A stretch of 64,000 nucleotides of DNA. Source: Hyaloperonospora brassicae. Its lineage: Eukaryota; Oomycota; Peronosporomycetes; Peronosporales; Peronosporaceae. The position numbers and the translations under genes were made by a program. The stretch spans positions 248,001 to 312,000 of the forward strand of contig CANTFL010000174.1 in the NCBI GenBank assembly GCA_947650285.1, written 5' to 3'. How positions within the stretch are numbered: position 1 is the first letter of the stretch; the number at the start of each line of letters is the position of its first letter. Below the pieces are notes generated by a model. That model was not told where the DNA came from, did not search any database, and worked only from the letters and a program-made list of their open reading frames with translations. Of the stretch, positions 46,969-58,446 are shown in pieces.

Positions 46969-47360
46969 TGTAACGGGGCAGCCCGTTACATGGAAATGTC
47001 ACTTTAAAGAAAGTGACAACAAATAATATGAAGTGAATATTCTTTGAACAAAATCACCGATAATGGTGATATTGGTGAAGCGACCAAAGGGTCTGTTCAT
47101 TGGTTGATATCTTGATGATATCAACCCACCAATCTCCGCAGGACGCGCGCAATGAGTGGTGACGAGACGTCACCATACACTCAGTTATATTAACATAATT
47201 AAGTCAGGTTAACAAAGAGACAGTAGCAAAAAGACTTGATTATATTAATACAACAGTTTTACTTTCTCCTTATCCTACGCTTCCTCGTTCGCCTCGTGTA
47301 CGTCTGTCGGGGCACCCGAAACCCTTGCGTTAAGTTCACGCAAGGGTGTGCCCCGTTACA
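46969..47360 (+). repeat. E2 3' LTR
   Basis: It matches 39385-39774 with scattered substitutions. A purine-rich stretch (AAGGGTGGGTGA) directly precedes it and could be the polypurine tract. The stems are kept although some arms differ, for example TGTCACTTT with a four-base loop, and ATCACC/GGTGAT. Confidence 0.93.
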
Positions 47361-49333
47361 ATTGTGACAGGGTAATGTGGAAACGGGGTGAAGTGGGAGC
47401 TTGAGAAAGCGCAGTGCGCCCGTCATTAAACGCGCAGTTCGAATTCTGTACCCAGCAGCTGCTCTCGGCAGACGCACGTGCGTTTGCTGTACTTTGCAGC
47501 TCAGCATCTTAATTGAGACAAAAAATCAGCTTCACGTAAAATAGCCTTTTTCTGTTGATACCTGGATGACATTTGTGGTACAAAAGCAGTCGAGAAGAAG
47601 CCGCAGTCGATGACTGATAGAAACCGCCGTTGCTGTTGATGACTGTGAGGCATCGGTAGTACAATAGAGAGCCACGAGCAGCCCACAGCGTGCAATGGCA
47701 ATGAGTATGTTTCTCCAGCTTTTGTAAAGTCATTGACTGCCATTCAAGAGAGTTTAGATGCGGTTCCAGTCGTCTTGGCAAGAGCGAGCGTTGCGATGCA
47801 GCACTTGTAAAGAGCTACATGACACGAGTGGACAGTTTGTCTGCCTAGTTTATCCGCCAAGTTGACGGATGGTAAAGGCTGTCGACCAGCTCGTGCATCA
47901 TCTGATCCTGCAACTCTTTGACGGATCGCTGCGATCGATGTGTCAGGCATGTGAAACGTAAAACTGACATTTAAACTTGCTGCGCATGGCGATACACACT
48001 TGCTGCATGTGGCACTCTTTGGTCCGAGAGCAACATGCTGCCATGACTTTATCGTCCCTAAAGTGATGCATAAAAAACCGTTTTGCCTCACAAGCACGTG
48101 CTACATAGACATATAATCGAGTTGTGCGCATGCCATTAGACGTTACGGTCGTCGCTCGTACATTATCTAGCGTGCAGCTTGCAATAGATTGCCGCAGATA
48201 TATTATACACGCACTTCGATTGACGCAACAGGTCTTTCGATCATCGCGTAGCGCTACCTGGAAAGCTCTTTTGCATCAATAGCGGTGCGCTATAGTTTGA
48301 CAAACCTCACTTTTTACACGCCCGGCGTGTACGGTCACCGCAGGCTAGAGCAGAAACGCTTGAGGGTAAGAGCTTTGCCTCTCTTCTTTTGAGCTTGTAG
48401 CACGATGGGGTCCCCACCAGACCGACGCAAGCAACGGTCGTGCACGCGTTCTTTACGACACTTTCCGACGACTTTAGCCGCACCGATAAAAACTCGACGA
48501 CAAAGCATCTTGACTCTCGACACCATCACGAAAAAGCACTTTGTTGTCCTTTCTACGCTTCTAAAATGACCTCGTGGGCGGCTTTCAACGTGATCAGACC
48601 GAGCGGCGCTCGAGCGTGCGACCGCCAAGACGGTGTACTTGACGTCATTTCACTGCACCTATCGCGCGCCGGACTAGTTGGCTTATTTGTGCGATAAAAC
48701 CCTCGCCAGTATGGATTATGATGTGCAATCATTTGAAGCGCATCCACGCGCGTATGATCTACCATCATCACGTCTTCAGCTCCGATATGTAGCGTTTGTC
48801 GGTACAAATTTTTGTTAGGGCCGACGAAGCACCTCGAGTGGCTGTTTCCATAGCGAGTGGCCGTGAAGTTTGGTTCAGGTCTTCCAGCACGATATACCGG
48901 CCTTGGGATTGCATAAGATCAGTTACCTTCTTTGCTTTGTGTAGTATAATATCCTACTTTGGCTTCGGGATGTTCGTTGATCTACTGCCCGATAGCAACG
49001 GCGCCAATTTATCATTGGTCAGTGTCTCTGGTACTGGGCAGGGATTGCGCTGCTCGGCTTCTGCCAAAGGCCACCAGAGCGATCTACACTGTGGCGCTAA
49101 CCAGTATATCCTTATCGCCTATTTGGCTCATAACCTGTAAAAACTGGGTTCACGGTTGCAAGGCTCTTATTTTGCTGGTGTATCTACGGAGTGGCAATCT
49201 GTTCTGTCGACACCAGAACTCAGTCGCAACTATACACCCTACGTGCCTGAACGCAACGATACCTCGAGTCGTGGCCAGGTACTGTGGGTCGCGCTAGTGT
49301 ACCCACGTTCGAACACATATTTTGCACAATGCA
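47361..49333. other. Intergenic; begins with a diverged copy of the effector upstream region
   Basis: Bases 47370-47507 resemble 38865-39035 upstream of the EER effector (shared words TGCGCCCGTCAT, CACGTGCGTTT and GCAGCTCAG). The rest shows only short frames. The palindrome GTAGCGCTAC sits at 48248-48257, echoing the word found near two gene starts in the 32-35 kb island. No gene is supported. Confidence 0.6.
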
Positions 49334-49735
49334 TGAAACATTGCACCCTCCGCTTGTACTGACACAGTACAAGCTACCTACGTCGGCGCGGTGAAGGCAG
49401 ATGTTTTTAATTATCACGTAATCTACGTGCAGAGGAAGGTTCAATCTAAACAACAAACACGATAAAGAGAAGGTAGAAGTGAAACTGTATTAAATATAGT
49501 TTCATTTTTCGAGTGAAAACTATGTTGATCTTTCTTTGACCATATGACGCTACAAACTTCGAATATCGCTTCTTGTTCACCACCCATTGCGCGCGTCAAG
49601 CGTTGATTGTGTAGCGGATCTCCATGGGCTTTGCTGTAGTGAGACTTTTGTCTCGACGAGATACTTCGTTCTTGACGAGAACACGACTCAACGAGTCTGC
49701 TTATCCCACTGAACTTGTAGTCATGGCCCAAGAAA
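49334..49735 (-). repeat. Decayed reversed LTR related to E2
   Basis: Read in reverse it lines up loosely with E2 LTRs. A stretch near 49580 (CACCACCCATTGCGCGCGTC) matches the E2 LTR segment around the same internal position, and the outer end (about 49334-49375) has the stem CTTGTACT/AGTACAAG where E2 has CCTTGCGT/ACGCAAGG. Other stems are TGAAACT/AGTTTCA, GTTCT/AGAAC, GACTC/GAGTC and GAGAC/GTCTC. Both boundaries are approximate. Confidence 0.6.
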
Positions 49736-52700
49736 AACTTCTAGATTAAAACTATTAACAGCACAAGTGCTAAAGAGTACGTGTCTTGTTAAGAATTTCA
49801 GCTCAAGTGGTCAAAGATGCCTTAGCAAGGTACGTGTCTTATACAGATCAACATGCGAGCTAACGTTTATTAACTTTTAACACGGAAATAAATCCTGCAT
49901 ATTTTGTCCAAATGTAAGGCTGTACCCTCTACTAGCGTATCTGAAACGTAACTTCGGTTGCTTAAAAGGCACTGACTGAAATGAGTGGTACACCACATAG
50001 TACACGTACCTAGGCCATGGATGTACTACCAAAGTGTACCAGCGTCACAGATTCGTTCAGTCGAATGAAGTAAGACCTCTGTTGATCAATACGTCGATTA
50101 GTACCGAAAATTACCTCCAAAGAGAGATTTTTCTTCAATATTTGCTTTATCATGTAATTCTGGCAAAGTTCTTACTATTCGATAAAATTCTATTTTACCC
50201 AATCTGATGTCAATGACATGTAGCAGGATCACCCCGTTACAATGCGCGTCCGTTGCCAGGATAGTTCTGTATGTACTCGTTCGAGTATGTCGTGTGCTGC
50301 GTCGCACCCGAGTCGACTTGACAGACTTTTCCCGAATGATGACACCAGCCTACCAGAACAAGAACGGACAGTCAGTGGAATCATCTTGGGTTTGTACGAC
50401 ATTTTCTCTATGTCCGCTGCTGCTCCGCTTTATTGCGGATTGGTACTTGGCACGTGTCAATACGATGCCATGGTTTACCATAGTAGTGACCAGCACTAAA
50501 TGTCTGCGCTGGTCGCTCACTTTGCGATTGCCGTAATCATTCGCCGTGAGCAACTGAGCTCGAGTGTGCGCGCATCCATGAACGCCGCAACCTTTATACG
50601 CTACAAGTCCTCGTGAAGAACCCTAGACATCACAATCTATTGCGTTTGGAGAATGCACGCGCGACTTCGATGCCGTGATTTGGATATGGCGTGACACAGA
50701 GTACCAAGAAGCATGGTCACCAATCTTTGTTGCTAAATAAAGGACCGAGAACGTGCAGCTTCTCTTCCAACTTAGTCATAATATTGTCATGCTCTTGTAC
50801 GTCATCATCATCTTCCATCGATTCTGTCAGCAAGTGTCAGTGAAGGAAAAAGAACCCCTGAGCGAGGTTTTACTTCTCAATGTGTCCATTGACTTTGATC
50901 CTGGATCTTGCACGTCGCTCGTCGAGCAAGTCAACAAAAGCTTCGAGATTTCATCGCAAGATAGACATTGCCAGCGGCTCGCGTGTATTACTCGCGAGAA
51001 GTCACTGATGAGCGAAGTGGAGCAGTACTCAAGCTTGCTCACATCGCTTTTGTGACCTTCCACGACTCGCGTTTCTACAGACCATTTGCATCCTGAGATC
51101 CCACGTGTAGAACTCAATGCCTTCGACTAGCCGACGCGGGCAGAACTTGACGACGATGGCCTCTTGGAAAGAGCGAGGTCTTGGCAGGGAAGACAGGGTT
51201 GCGCTTATACATATGACTTGAGTCGGCCAAGCGCTAATTGGATAGAATGCAATGTGTAAATATGTTGACACTTCGTTCGCTCACTCTTCCGCTTTTCCTC
51301 AGCCCACCGGATGCTTCGCAATCATGCAATTGATCATCTAGTCGCCCGTTGCTGACGTTGATTGAACTATATCTGACGTTACAAGGGCGACAACGAACTG
51401 TGGGCTTTACGATGGTCATCACTGCTTCAATCAATCACAAACTTAATGTCGTCATACGATACTCCGTCGTGGCTCAAGGCGTCTTGGCAACACTGCCTGT
51501 ATGTTCGCACGCATTTACTACAGTGGAGTCTTGTAAGCTATCACTGCTTGTACTACAAATCTGTCAACCCGTCATATCTTTGAGGAGGCAAAGCTCTGGT
51601 GAACCTCGAAACCCAGCGCATGGGCGTCAGCCTGCAACGATTGTCCACATTAGAGCTGATACCAGCACCCGACTGCAGGCGTCTTCACATAATGACTGAC
51701 GACTGAGTCAACATTTCCATGACTAGAATCGTCTGACGCCTACATATGATTGAAAAGTATAGCACGAGCAGTAGACACATGGTCTTCACCAACAATCTTA
51801 CCATCGCCAAATTGCGAGTCATAATTTGAAATGTCCAAAGTTTGGTCCGTGCACGAAGCCCCTCCACGGTCTTCCAAAAAAGTGCTTTGGATTTATGGAT
51901 GATTAGCCCACGAATCGCAGCATGCATGGTTTATAATTGTGACAGTTTTGACCCGTATATAAGAGCATGTAAAAAACAAAATAACTCGTGTACCAACCGT
52001 GTACTAGTATGGCAAGCAGACTGTCCTGCAAAGTTACATCAATTGAAGTCAACATGCAAACACTACAGTTGCTTCTTCCTTCAGCGATCCGGTTTAGTTT
52101 GCTTTTTCTCGTCGCGCACGACCTCGCGGCATACGTCTGATAGCAGTAACTGTCCAGTTGCACAATAATCGACAAAAAGTTACTGGTGCTTGATGCTACC
52201 TCAGATACCTCAGAAGTTGCGATGTACATCTTAGACCTCTACTACAGCTTAGCAACGTGTGTACCGTCACAGCTATTGTATAGGATTGTTATGGAAACTC
52301 TTCCATGCGGCTCACGACTGTCATACAGTTTTTCCTTTGTGTGGTGAGTTGCAATGGATGGCATTCCGGAACTTGCGTTCGGAAGACAAGGGCCGTTTCA
52401 GTTCATTCGAGGCCGCACTATCCCTTCTGCACTCAAGGCGTATTTGATCTGTCTCGTAACATCGCGCTGGTGGTGACGCTTCGGACGCTGCAGTCACGAG
52501 GCAGTCCTATAAACTTGTCGTGTATCGTCAGTCTTTGGAGCATTACCATTGAAAGTCCGGTCAGGCTGAGAAATCGTCTGCGTCCCTGGTCGACGATTAG
52601 CTGACACCGTCTCAAATGCACCTGGTGAAAAGCAGCGGTACTCGTGTCACCACGAGCGTTGCAAGTAGAGGCGTCTATCAGCACAACAAACCGCTGCTCG

Positions 52701-53247
52701 CTCACAAGAAGCAGCAACAGATCAGCTCTGAGTTTACAGGCCACTCTAAAAAGAAGTACTTCCATGTCCAGCCTTACACAAGTCCCTTACACGTGAGCAG
52801 AAAAGAAGGGGTGACGTAGTCCACGACCAACCTGCTCTATGCCAAACGGCGCAATCATACAGAGCCACCTCGAGAGTCCGATCGAGCTATAGTTGAGGAA
52901 GTAACGCCGAAAAAGGTGTAATTCAGTGTCACAATCGAACGGTATTCCGTCCGCACACATGCGTGTGAAAGATGTACGCACCCGCCTCACCACGCCTCGT
53001 TGGTCCAAGATCCCTCTTGGTCGTCCAGCTTCATACAACTCTCGTGTCAACATGAATCTGTACGCGAGATCTGGTGCGATCAATTTTATATCACCCAATC
53101 CGAGCGCGCCGGAATTCAACAAATCAGCGAATCGCAGACCGCCGTGTGTCCGGCCGTGCGAACGAGTGTGTCCGTTCGACGCGCGACGCTTCACCAAGCA
53201 CACCCACTACAGTAAGGCCGGCCGGCCGGCCGTCTTTCGTCGAGGTC
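49736..53247. other. Intergenic, no gene seen
   Basis: About 3.5 kb with many small overlapping frames on both strands, none beyond about 140 codons and none resembling a known family. The right end is the calmodulin promoter. Confidence 0.5.
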
Positions 53248-53265
53248 CTCACTTTTGAATTTGCC
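53248..53265 (+). promoter_or_regulatory. Oomycete initiator plus flanking motif of calmodulin
   Basis: CTCACTTTT followed by GAATTTGCC fits the oomycete core promoter pattern of an initiator (YTCANTYY) directly followed by the flanking promoter region (roughly CAWTTTNYY). It lies 23-40 bases before the calmodulin ATG, the normal distance in this group, where leaders are short. Confidence 0.65.
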
Positions 53266-53272
53266 TCAGTGA

Positions 53273-53737
<465 letters not shown>

Positions 53738-54838
53738 GCGTTGCGTGCGGACTCGTTGCCTCGGGTCGGGTCGGGTGTGTGCGCGAGCTCGACGAGGACA
53801 GAGAGAGAGAGAGAACGACTGTGTTAACTGTGCTTGTCATAAATTAGAAACGCGAGAGAAAAAGAGACTATTTCTATTGTGTTTTGCTGCTGCTGCCATT
53901 TGCTATCGTTCTATTTTGTGCGGCAGTGACGGAGGGGGGAGCGTCGTGACATCCGACGAACGTGCGCCGAAGCAGCGGAGAACGTTCGTTGCCCAGAAGA
54001 GCCTCTGCAGGAGGAGTGACACGTCCCCAGAAGTGCGACCACGACTGCCTGCCGCCGTCGCTTCTCGATGGAGAGAGAAGGAGGGAGAAGAGCAGCCGAG
54101 CGTTACGAAAGCACATGGGGGCCGACGTACCACGCGGCGAGGCTACAACATAAGCAGACCGTACCGTCTGCGCCCTTTGCTCGCGCAAGTCGAGCGACGT
54201 CAAATGTCTGACCCGCACGCAGTGCACCCGAGTGGCCGCAGCATACCGAAAGGGTCGCACGACGTGTGAACCAGGAGCCAGGTATGCGACACGCGACGAG
54301 CTGTCTGGTCTGCCGCGTGATCGTCATCGTTAGCACACACTTACACACAACCCGACAGAAAGACATTCAAATAGACTCACCAACAGACAAACACATATAT
54401 ATATATGACACACGAACAGACACACGAATAGACATACGAACAGACACGCACTTGCGTCCTGGCTGCTGGCGAGCCCTCGCGACACGCGCGGCGAAGCCAT
54501 ATTGTGCACATCGATGCCATTTCAGTGAAGCAAGCAGTGTTGACTCCCTTCCCCCTCTCTCTTCCCGCTCGAAAAACAGCCCCGTCTTACTGTTCCTTTT
54601 TCCATCTGGAGGCGAAGGTAACTGGACAAAAACTGTCAAGTCGGGGACGTTTCGAGATCCTGTACGTTCGCATCTCCTGCACAATCAGCACAATTCTTCG
54701 TCAACGCGGCACTGTCGTTTCTTGGCCGTCGTACCTGCCAGACTGCATATCTCCCGCGCTTCAACAGCCCCACTACCGCCGTCCGCGTTTTCGCTGGATC
54801 TTTTCCGAAAAAGAGCTCTTCGCCGCCGCCAACAGCAC
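53738..54838. other. Intergenic between calmodulin and the endosulfine-like gene
   Basis: It holds the calmodulin 3' flank with a (GA)n run near 53800-53815 and the upstream region of the next gene, with an AT-rich (AT)n/(CA) patch near 54390-54425. Long open frames crossing this stretch lack family resemblance and lie mostly before the putative start site at 54839. Confidence 0.55.
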
Positions 54839-54856
54839 GTCATTCTCCATTTTGCG
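54839..54856 (+). promoter_or_regulatory. Oomycete initiator plus flanking motif, strong match
   Basis: GTCATTCTCCATTTTGCG matches the oomycete combined core promoter (TCATTYYNCAWTTT) almost perfectly. It lies 44-61 bases before the ATG at 54900 and decides that start over the earlier in-frame ATG at 54504, which would be upstream of transcription. Confidence 0.8.
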
Positions 54857-54899
54857 ACCGAGTGCCAGTTGTGTACCCATCGACAGCGCGCGTGTCGCA

Positions 54900-55991
54900 A
54901 TGCACTATTCGAACCACCAGCAGCACCAGCACCACCACCAGCACCACCACCAGCAGCAGCCGCTCCAGACGCCGCCCGACGCAATGGTGTCGTCGGCCCG
55001 TGGCATGGCGCGTCTCAACGGCAGCAACCGCGCGGCGTGGAACGCCATGGACCTGGAAATCAGCGCCCACGCCCCACCCGCGCACGCGCTTCATGGAAGC
55101 GCTGGCACCGACCACGGCGCCCTGTCTGCCCGCAACGTGCTGCTCCGTCAGAAGCTGCGCGAGCGCAAGCGGTACGACTCAGCCGACGACGCCATGAAGA
55201 AAGCCGCCGCTGCGGCGCGTGCGTCGAGTCGCGCGTCTCTGCTGCCACAGGGCACGTCCGTGCCTGTGGCCGCGTCGAACGGACGCGCGCTGCACGACGG
55301 CAGACAGGCGCGTGGGTGTGGACTGCACGAAGCCGTGAGCTCGCCCTGTGCCACGTCTGCGACTGGCCGCATCCAGTGTGCCAGCATGAGCCCCAGTCGC
55401 GCGGGTAAGTATGGCGCGCTCGAGGGCACGGGGCCGTCTTTTGCGGCAGACGACAAGCAGATGCCTGCGGCAGGTGGGACCAAGTACGGCAAACTCTCTG
55501 CTGCGCACGTTCTCATTCGACGGAAACTCAAGGAGCGCAAGCGCTTTGATTCGGCTGATTACGCCATGGAGAAACAGGGGCGAGCGACGGACTTTGCGTC
55601 GTCGGCCGTTGCAGCGGGTCCAGCGACTGCGTCAGGCGCTGGGCAACCAGACGGTGCACTGGCGGCCTCGTCCCACGCAGGGATTGACCACCAGGTGAAG
55701 CATATCAAGCTCTCGGAAGCGCCCGACGGACGGGTTGCGTCTCCCGTCGTGGCGAATGCAGCGCAGGCGGCATTAGCAGCGCGGGCGGCGCGCTACGCTG
55801 GACTAGCGGGCGCGAGGTCGACTGCTGCTGGGGGCACCAGTAGGGGGGCACAGGCGGCGTGTGACCGATATGGGCTGGACAAGAGCGCCGTGTCTGCAGG
55901 GGCGGCGGCTGCGCGCAACATTGTGTTGCAGCGCAAGTTGGCCGAGCGCAAGATGTTTGACTCGGCGGACCACTTTAAGGAGGCGGCGTGA
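54900..55991 (+). CDS. Protein with three endosulfine/ARPP19-like motifs
   Basis: 363 aa, intronless. A His/Gln-rich head (residues 3-22) is followed by three copies of an endosulfine-type core: RQKLRERKRYDSADDAM (phospho-site-like YDSAD at 92-96), KYGKLSAAHVLIRRKLKERK then FDSADY (216-221), and LQRKLAERKMFDSADH (353-358) at the very C-terminus. Endosulfine, ARPP19 and yeast Igo proteins carry KYGKLP, KRLQK and FDSGDY; the Ser of FDSGDY is phosphorylated by Greatwall/Rim15 kinase, and the protein then inhibits PP2A-B55 to promote mitosis or quiescence. Here the Ser and both Asp are kept in every copy while Gly is Ala. The linkers are Ala/Gly-rich and look disordered. Usual family members have one copy and about 110-170 aa. 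A PP2A-B55 inhibitor role is inferred. Confidence 0.8.
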   Translation: MHYSNHQQHQHHHQHHHQQQPLQTPPDAMVSSARGMARLNGSNRAAWNAMDLEISAHAPPAHALHGSAGTDHGALSARNVLLRQKLRERKRYDSADDAMKKAAAAARASSRASLLPQGTSVPVAASNGRALHDGRQARGCGLHEAVSSPCATSATGRIQCASMSPSRAGKYGALEGTGPSFAADDKQMPAAGGTKYGKLSAAHVLIRRKLKERKRFDSADYAMEKQGRATDFASSAVAAGPATASGAGQPDGALAASSHAGIDHQVKHIKLSEAPDGRVASPVVANAAQAALAARAARYAGLAGARSTAAGGTSRGAQAACDRYGLDKSAVSAGAAAARNIVLQRKLAERKMFDSADHFKEAA

Positions 55992-57024
55992 ACGTTTCGC
56001 AGCTTGTTGTGTATATCATATACTCAGTGCAGATTGCTGTGCAGTGACACACTTGCATGGATCGAGCAGAAGAAAGAGACGTATTGTAATGACATGTGGG
56101 GCACCGAGCAGGAAGGGGGGGTGCTGGGGGGAGTAGATGACGGAAGTGTAACGTGGTGAACTTGTTCAGCGCGGCTGACGGCCTATATCGATCGATATGT
56201 GACTACAGGCGATAGCAGTAAGCGCGTTGGGTGAACCGCTTTCACGTGCTCACGATTACTACTGCTGTTCGGCCTGGCAGCACTAGTAGAGTGCAGACCT
56301 TCTAGGTCCTTCTGGGCTGCAACCGTTTGAGGGGGAGTTTGCCTCCGCATGTGCCTACACGAATCTTGGAAGCTCAGTTGCTTGTCTCGCTGACTTTTGT
56401 GTGTACGCGCTTTTCTACTGCAAGTGGGACTCTCTTTCATGCATGTACTTGATAGCCGTCTAGATGATGTATTAAACACGCATCCAATGACTGCCTGGGC
56501 ACAAGTGCATCGAAGGTGTCGAGTGGGAGAGCATGTACTCACAAAAGAATTGACAGCGGATCATACATGTGCGATGTCACGAATCTCAGATCGCGGCTTT
56601 GACAACTCACTTGCAGCGTCAACTGATGTACAGCTTCTGCTTCTTGGGACGAGTAACATACATGACACCGCGGGGGTAGTACACAAACTATCCACGCATC
56701 TAGTCGCGGCCTCATTGACGACATCTCCGACGATGACTGGGTTGCAGCAGACTTGGTTGCAGCCGACTTGGACCACGAATGAAGCACAGCGGACGTGGAC
56801 ATGTATGTCGCGGCCACCACAGAGTCGACTGCCGTAGCCAAACAAGTGCTTTCGCGCGTCTGTGTACCGCCACTGCTGCGATTGCATTTGCCTGAACAAG
56901 CACAGCTTCATGCAGTCATATCATAATACAGCCGCACGCACACCTACAATGTCAGCAAAGCGAGCGGGAAACACCAACAACCAACCCTCAACGTCATTTG
57001 CACAACGACCGTCGCCTACCCAGC
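55992..57024. other. Intergenic, convergent 3' ends
   Basis: It lies between the stops of the plus-strand endosulfine-like gene and the minus-strand LRR gene. Frames are short and mutually overlapping. I see nothing else. Confidence 0.5.
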
Positions 57025-57990
57025 TCATTCGAGCCCGCAGAGGCTCAAATCCGAGGTCAGACCACCGTGGATTTCCTTATTCTTGAGCTTCGTACGCCGA
57101 ACAAGGAACTCATCAAAGCCGTCCATTCCCTGCAGGTCCTCCTTCGTCATTGGGTTGCCTTCCAGGTGCATCACCTGGACAGACGAGCCCTCTCGCAGTA
57201 GCCCAGCAGCAATCGGCTGTACCTTCGCACCGGCCGATCGACCAACCAGCATGTTCCGGCGTGCCGACAACACCTTGAGCTTGCCACATTTGGCCAAAGC
57301 AGCTGGCAGTTCCGTCACTTTGTTGCCGTCGACATTGAGTTCCTGTAGCTCCTGCATCTCGCCCAAATTTGACGATAACGTCTCCAGAGCATTGTCGGAC
57401 AGGTCCAGATCTTGCAATTGCGTGAGTTGCAGCACACTATGAGGTATAACACGTAGCCGGTTGTTCTTCAGTATCAGCTTGGTCAGATTGGGCGGTAAAG
57501 CGTTGGGGATATCGCCGAGCACATTATTGTCCAGCACGAGCTTTATTGTCCACAAAACACAAAAAGGTCGGTGCCGACCGGTCATCATTTACCAAGCGCT
57601 AATGCGACAACCAGCTAAATGGGCCCGAATTGACAATTATCCGGATATTTACAAAGAAGAACAATGTCGTACCGTTGTGAGCGCCTGCAGTGTCGACAGA
57701 TCCGGCAACGTCTCGAACGCGTTAAAAGACAGTTTAAGCGTCTTTAGTACTGTAAACGCACTTAGTTGCGGTGGCAAATCGCTCAGTTGATTGCTCGTGA
57801 CGTCCAACGTGCGCAGATTCGACAGCTGCAGTAACTCATCCGGAAGTTTCTTCAATTTACTGTTCGGCAGTGCCAAGACGCCCGTCGTCGTGGCCAATTT
57901 GATCTTCTGCTGTCGAACGTTCCGAGTGTTTTTCGGTTTGCTCTTGGCCTGATTGTGCGCCTCGCGCGCTTTCGTGACCGTGTTGCCCAT
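57025..57990 (-). CDS. LRRC57-like leucine-rich repeat protein
   Basis: Exon 1 is 57990-57673, the intron is 132 bp (donor GTACGA, acceptor AAAG), and exon 2 is 57540-57025, giving 277 aa. The N-terminus MGNTVTKAREAH fits N-myristoylation at Gly2, as in animal LRRC57 (MGN...). About eight leucine-rich repeats of the short LxxLxLxxNxLxxLP type follow (LRTLDVTSNQLSDLP, LTKLILKNNRLRVIP, LQDLDLSDNALETL, LQELNVDGNKVTELP). The end VMHLEGNPMTKEDLQGMDG then FDEFLVRRTK matches the LRRC57 tail pattern (EGN, then GYDKYMERF). Splicing phase 0 joins ALTT to LVLDNN and restores the repeat. It is probably a membrane-attached protein-binding scaffold; the molecular role is unknown in this family. It is divergent from the SPOUT1-like gene. 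Confidence 0.88.
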
Positions 57991-58446
57991 GACGCTTGTT
58001 ACAAATACGGTATTGTACTACGATACCGACGTGAAGGTGTCGTGATAGCGTCGATCGTCGACTCGGGTGTTGCAGGATGGATTCGTTGTTTGTACAGGTA
58101 TGTAATACGGACTTTGCGATACGGACGCCTTGATAGAGTCGGTGGCATACAGCCCTTTCGATACAGCCCTACGGAAACGTACCTTTCGATATGGACCTTT
58201 CAATACGGACGTTGCGAACCGGCCGATCGGTAGTTCGCACCCAGCCGTCGATCGATCGTGCTCTGATGCGGTCACCCTCCCTCGGAATACGGACACTCCG
58301 ACACACGACGGACCTCATCAACAGCAGAGTGTCCCTATCCCACGTGCGTTACGATTGGCGCACAGGATAACAACCGTCGACTGTCAGTGGTCAAAACCCG
58401 ACACCAGCGCGTCTCCAGTCAACTTGCACCAGCACTGTAGCCATTC
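57991..58446. promoter_or_regulatory. Divergent intergenic region of the LRR and SPOUT1-like genes
   Basis: 456 bp between two start codons on opposite strands, so it carries both promoters. Within 58090-58215 near-repeats of a GATACGG/CGATAC-type word occur (TTTGCGATACGGAC, TTTCGATACAG, TTTCGATATGG, TTCAATACGG). They could be a regulatory array or a small decayed tandem repeat. I see no clear initiator motif. Confidence 0.5.

Larger units (their letters stand above)
39385..47360 (+). mobile_element. Ty3/Gypsy chromodomain retrotransposon E2, complete with LTRs, defective pol
   Basis: LTRs of 390 and 392 bp bound an internal region with gag, protease, RT, RNase H, integrase and chromodomain in Ty3/Gypsy order, then about 1.1 kb without a sense frame. 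Both LTRs start TGTAACGGGGCAGCCC and end CCCCGTTACA. The LTRs differ at several percent of sites, so this is not a recent insertion. The flanks ACCGG and ATTGT show no target-site duplication. The whole element is saturated with short inverted repeats. Confidence 0.95.

Noticed and set aside
54504..54899. In-frame upstream ATG extending the endosulfine-like protein by 132 residues
   Set aside because: A near-perfect initiator/FPR motif at 54839 places transcription start downstream of it, and the extension has no domain.
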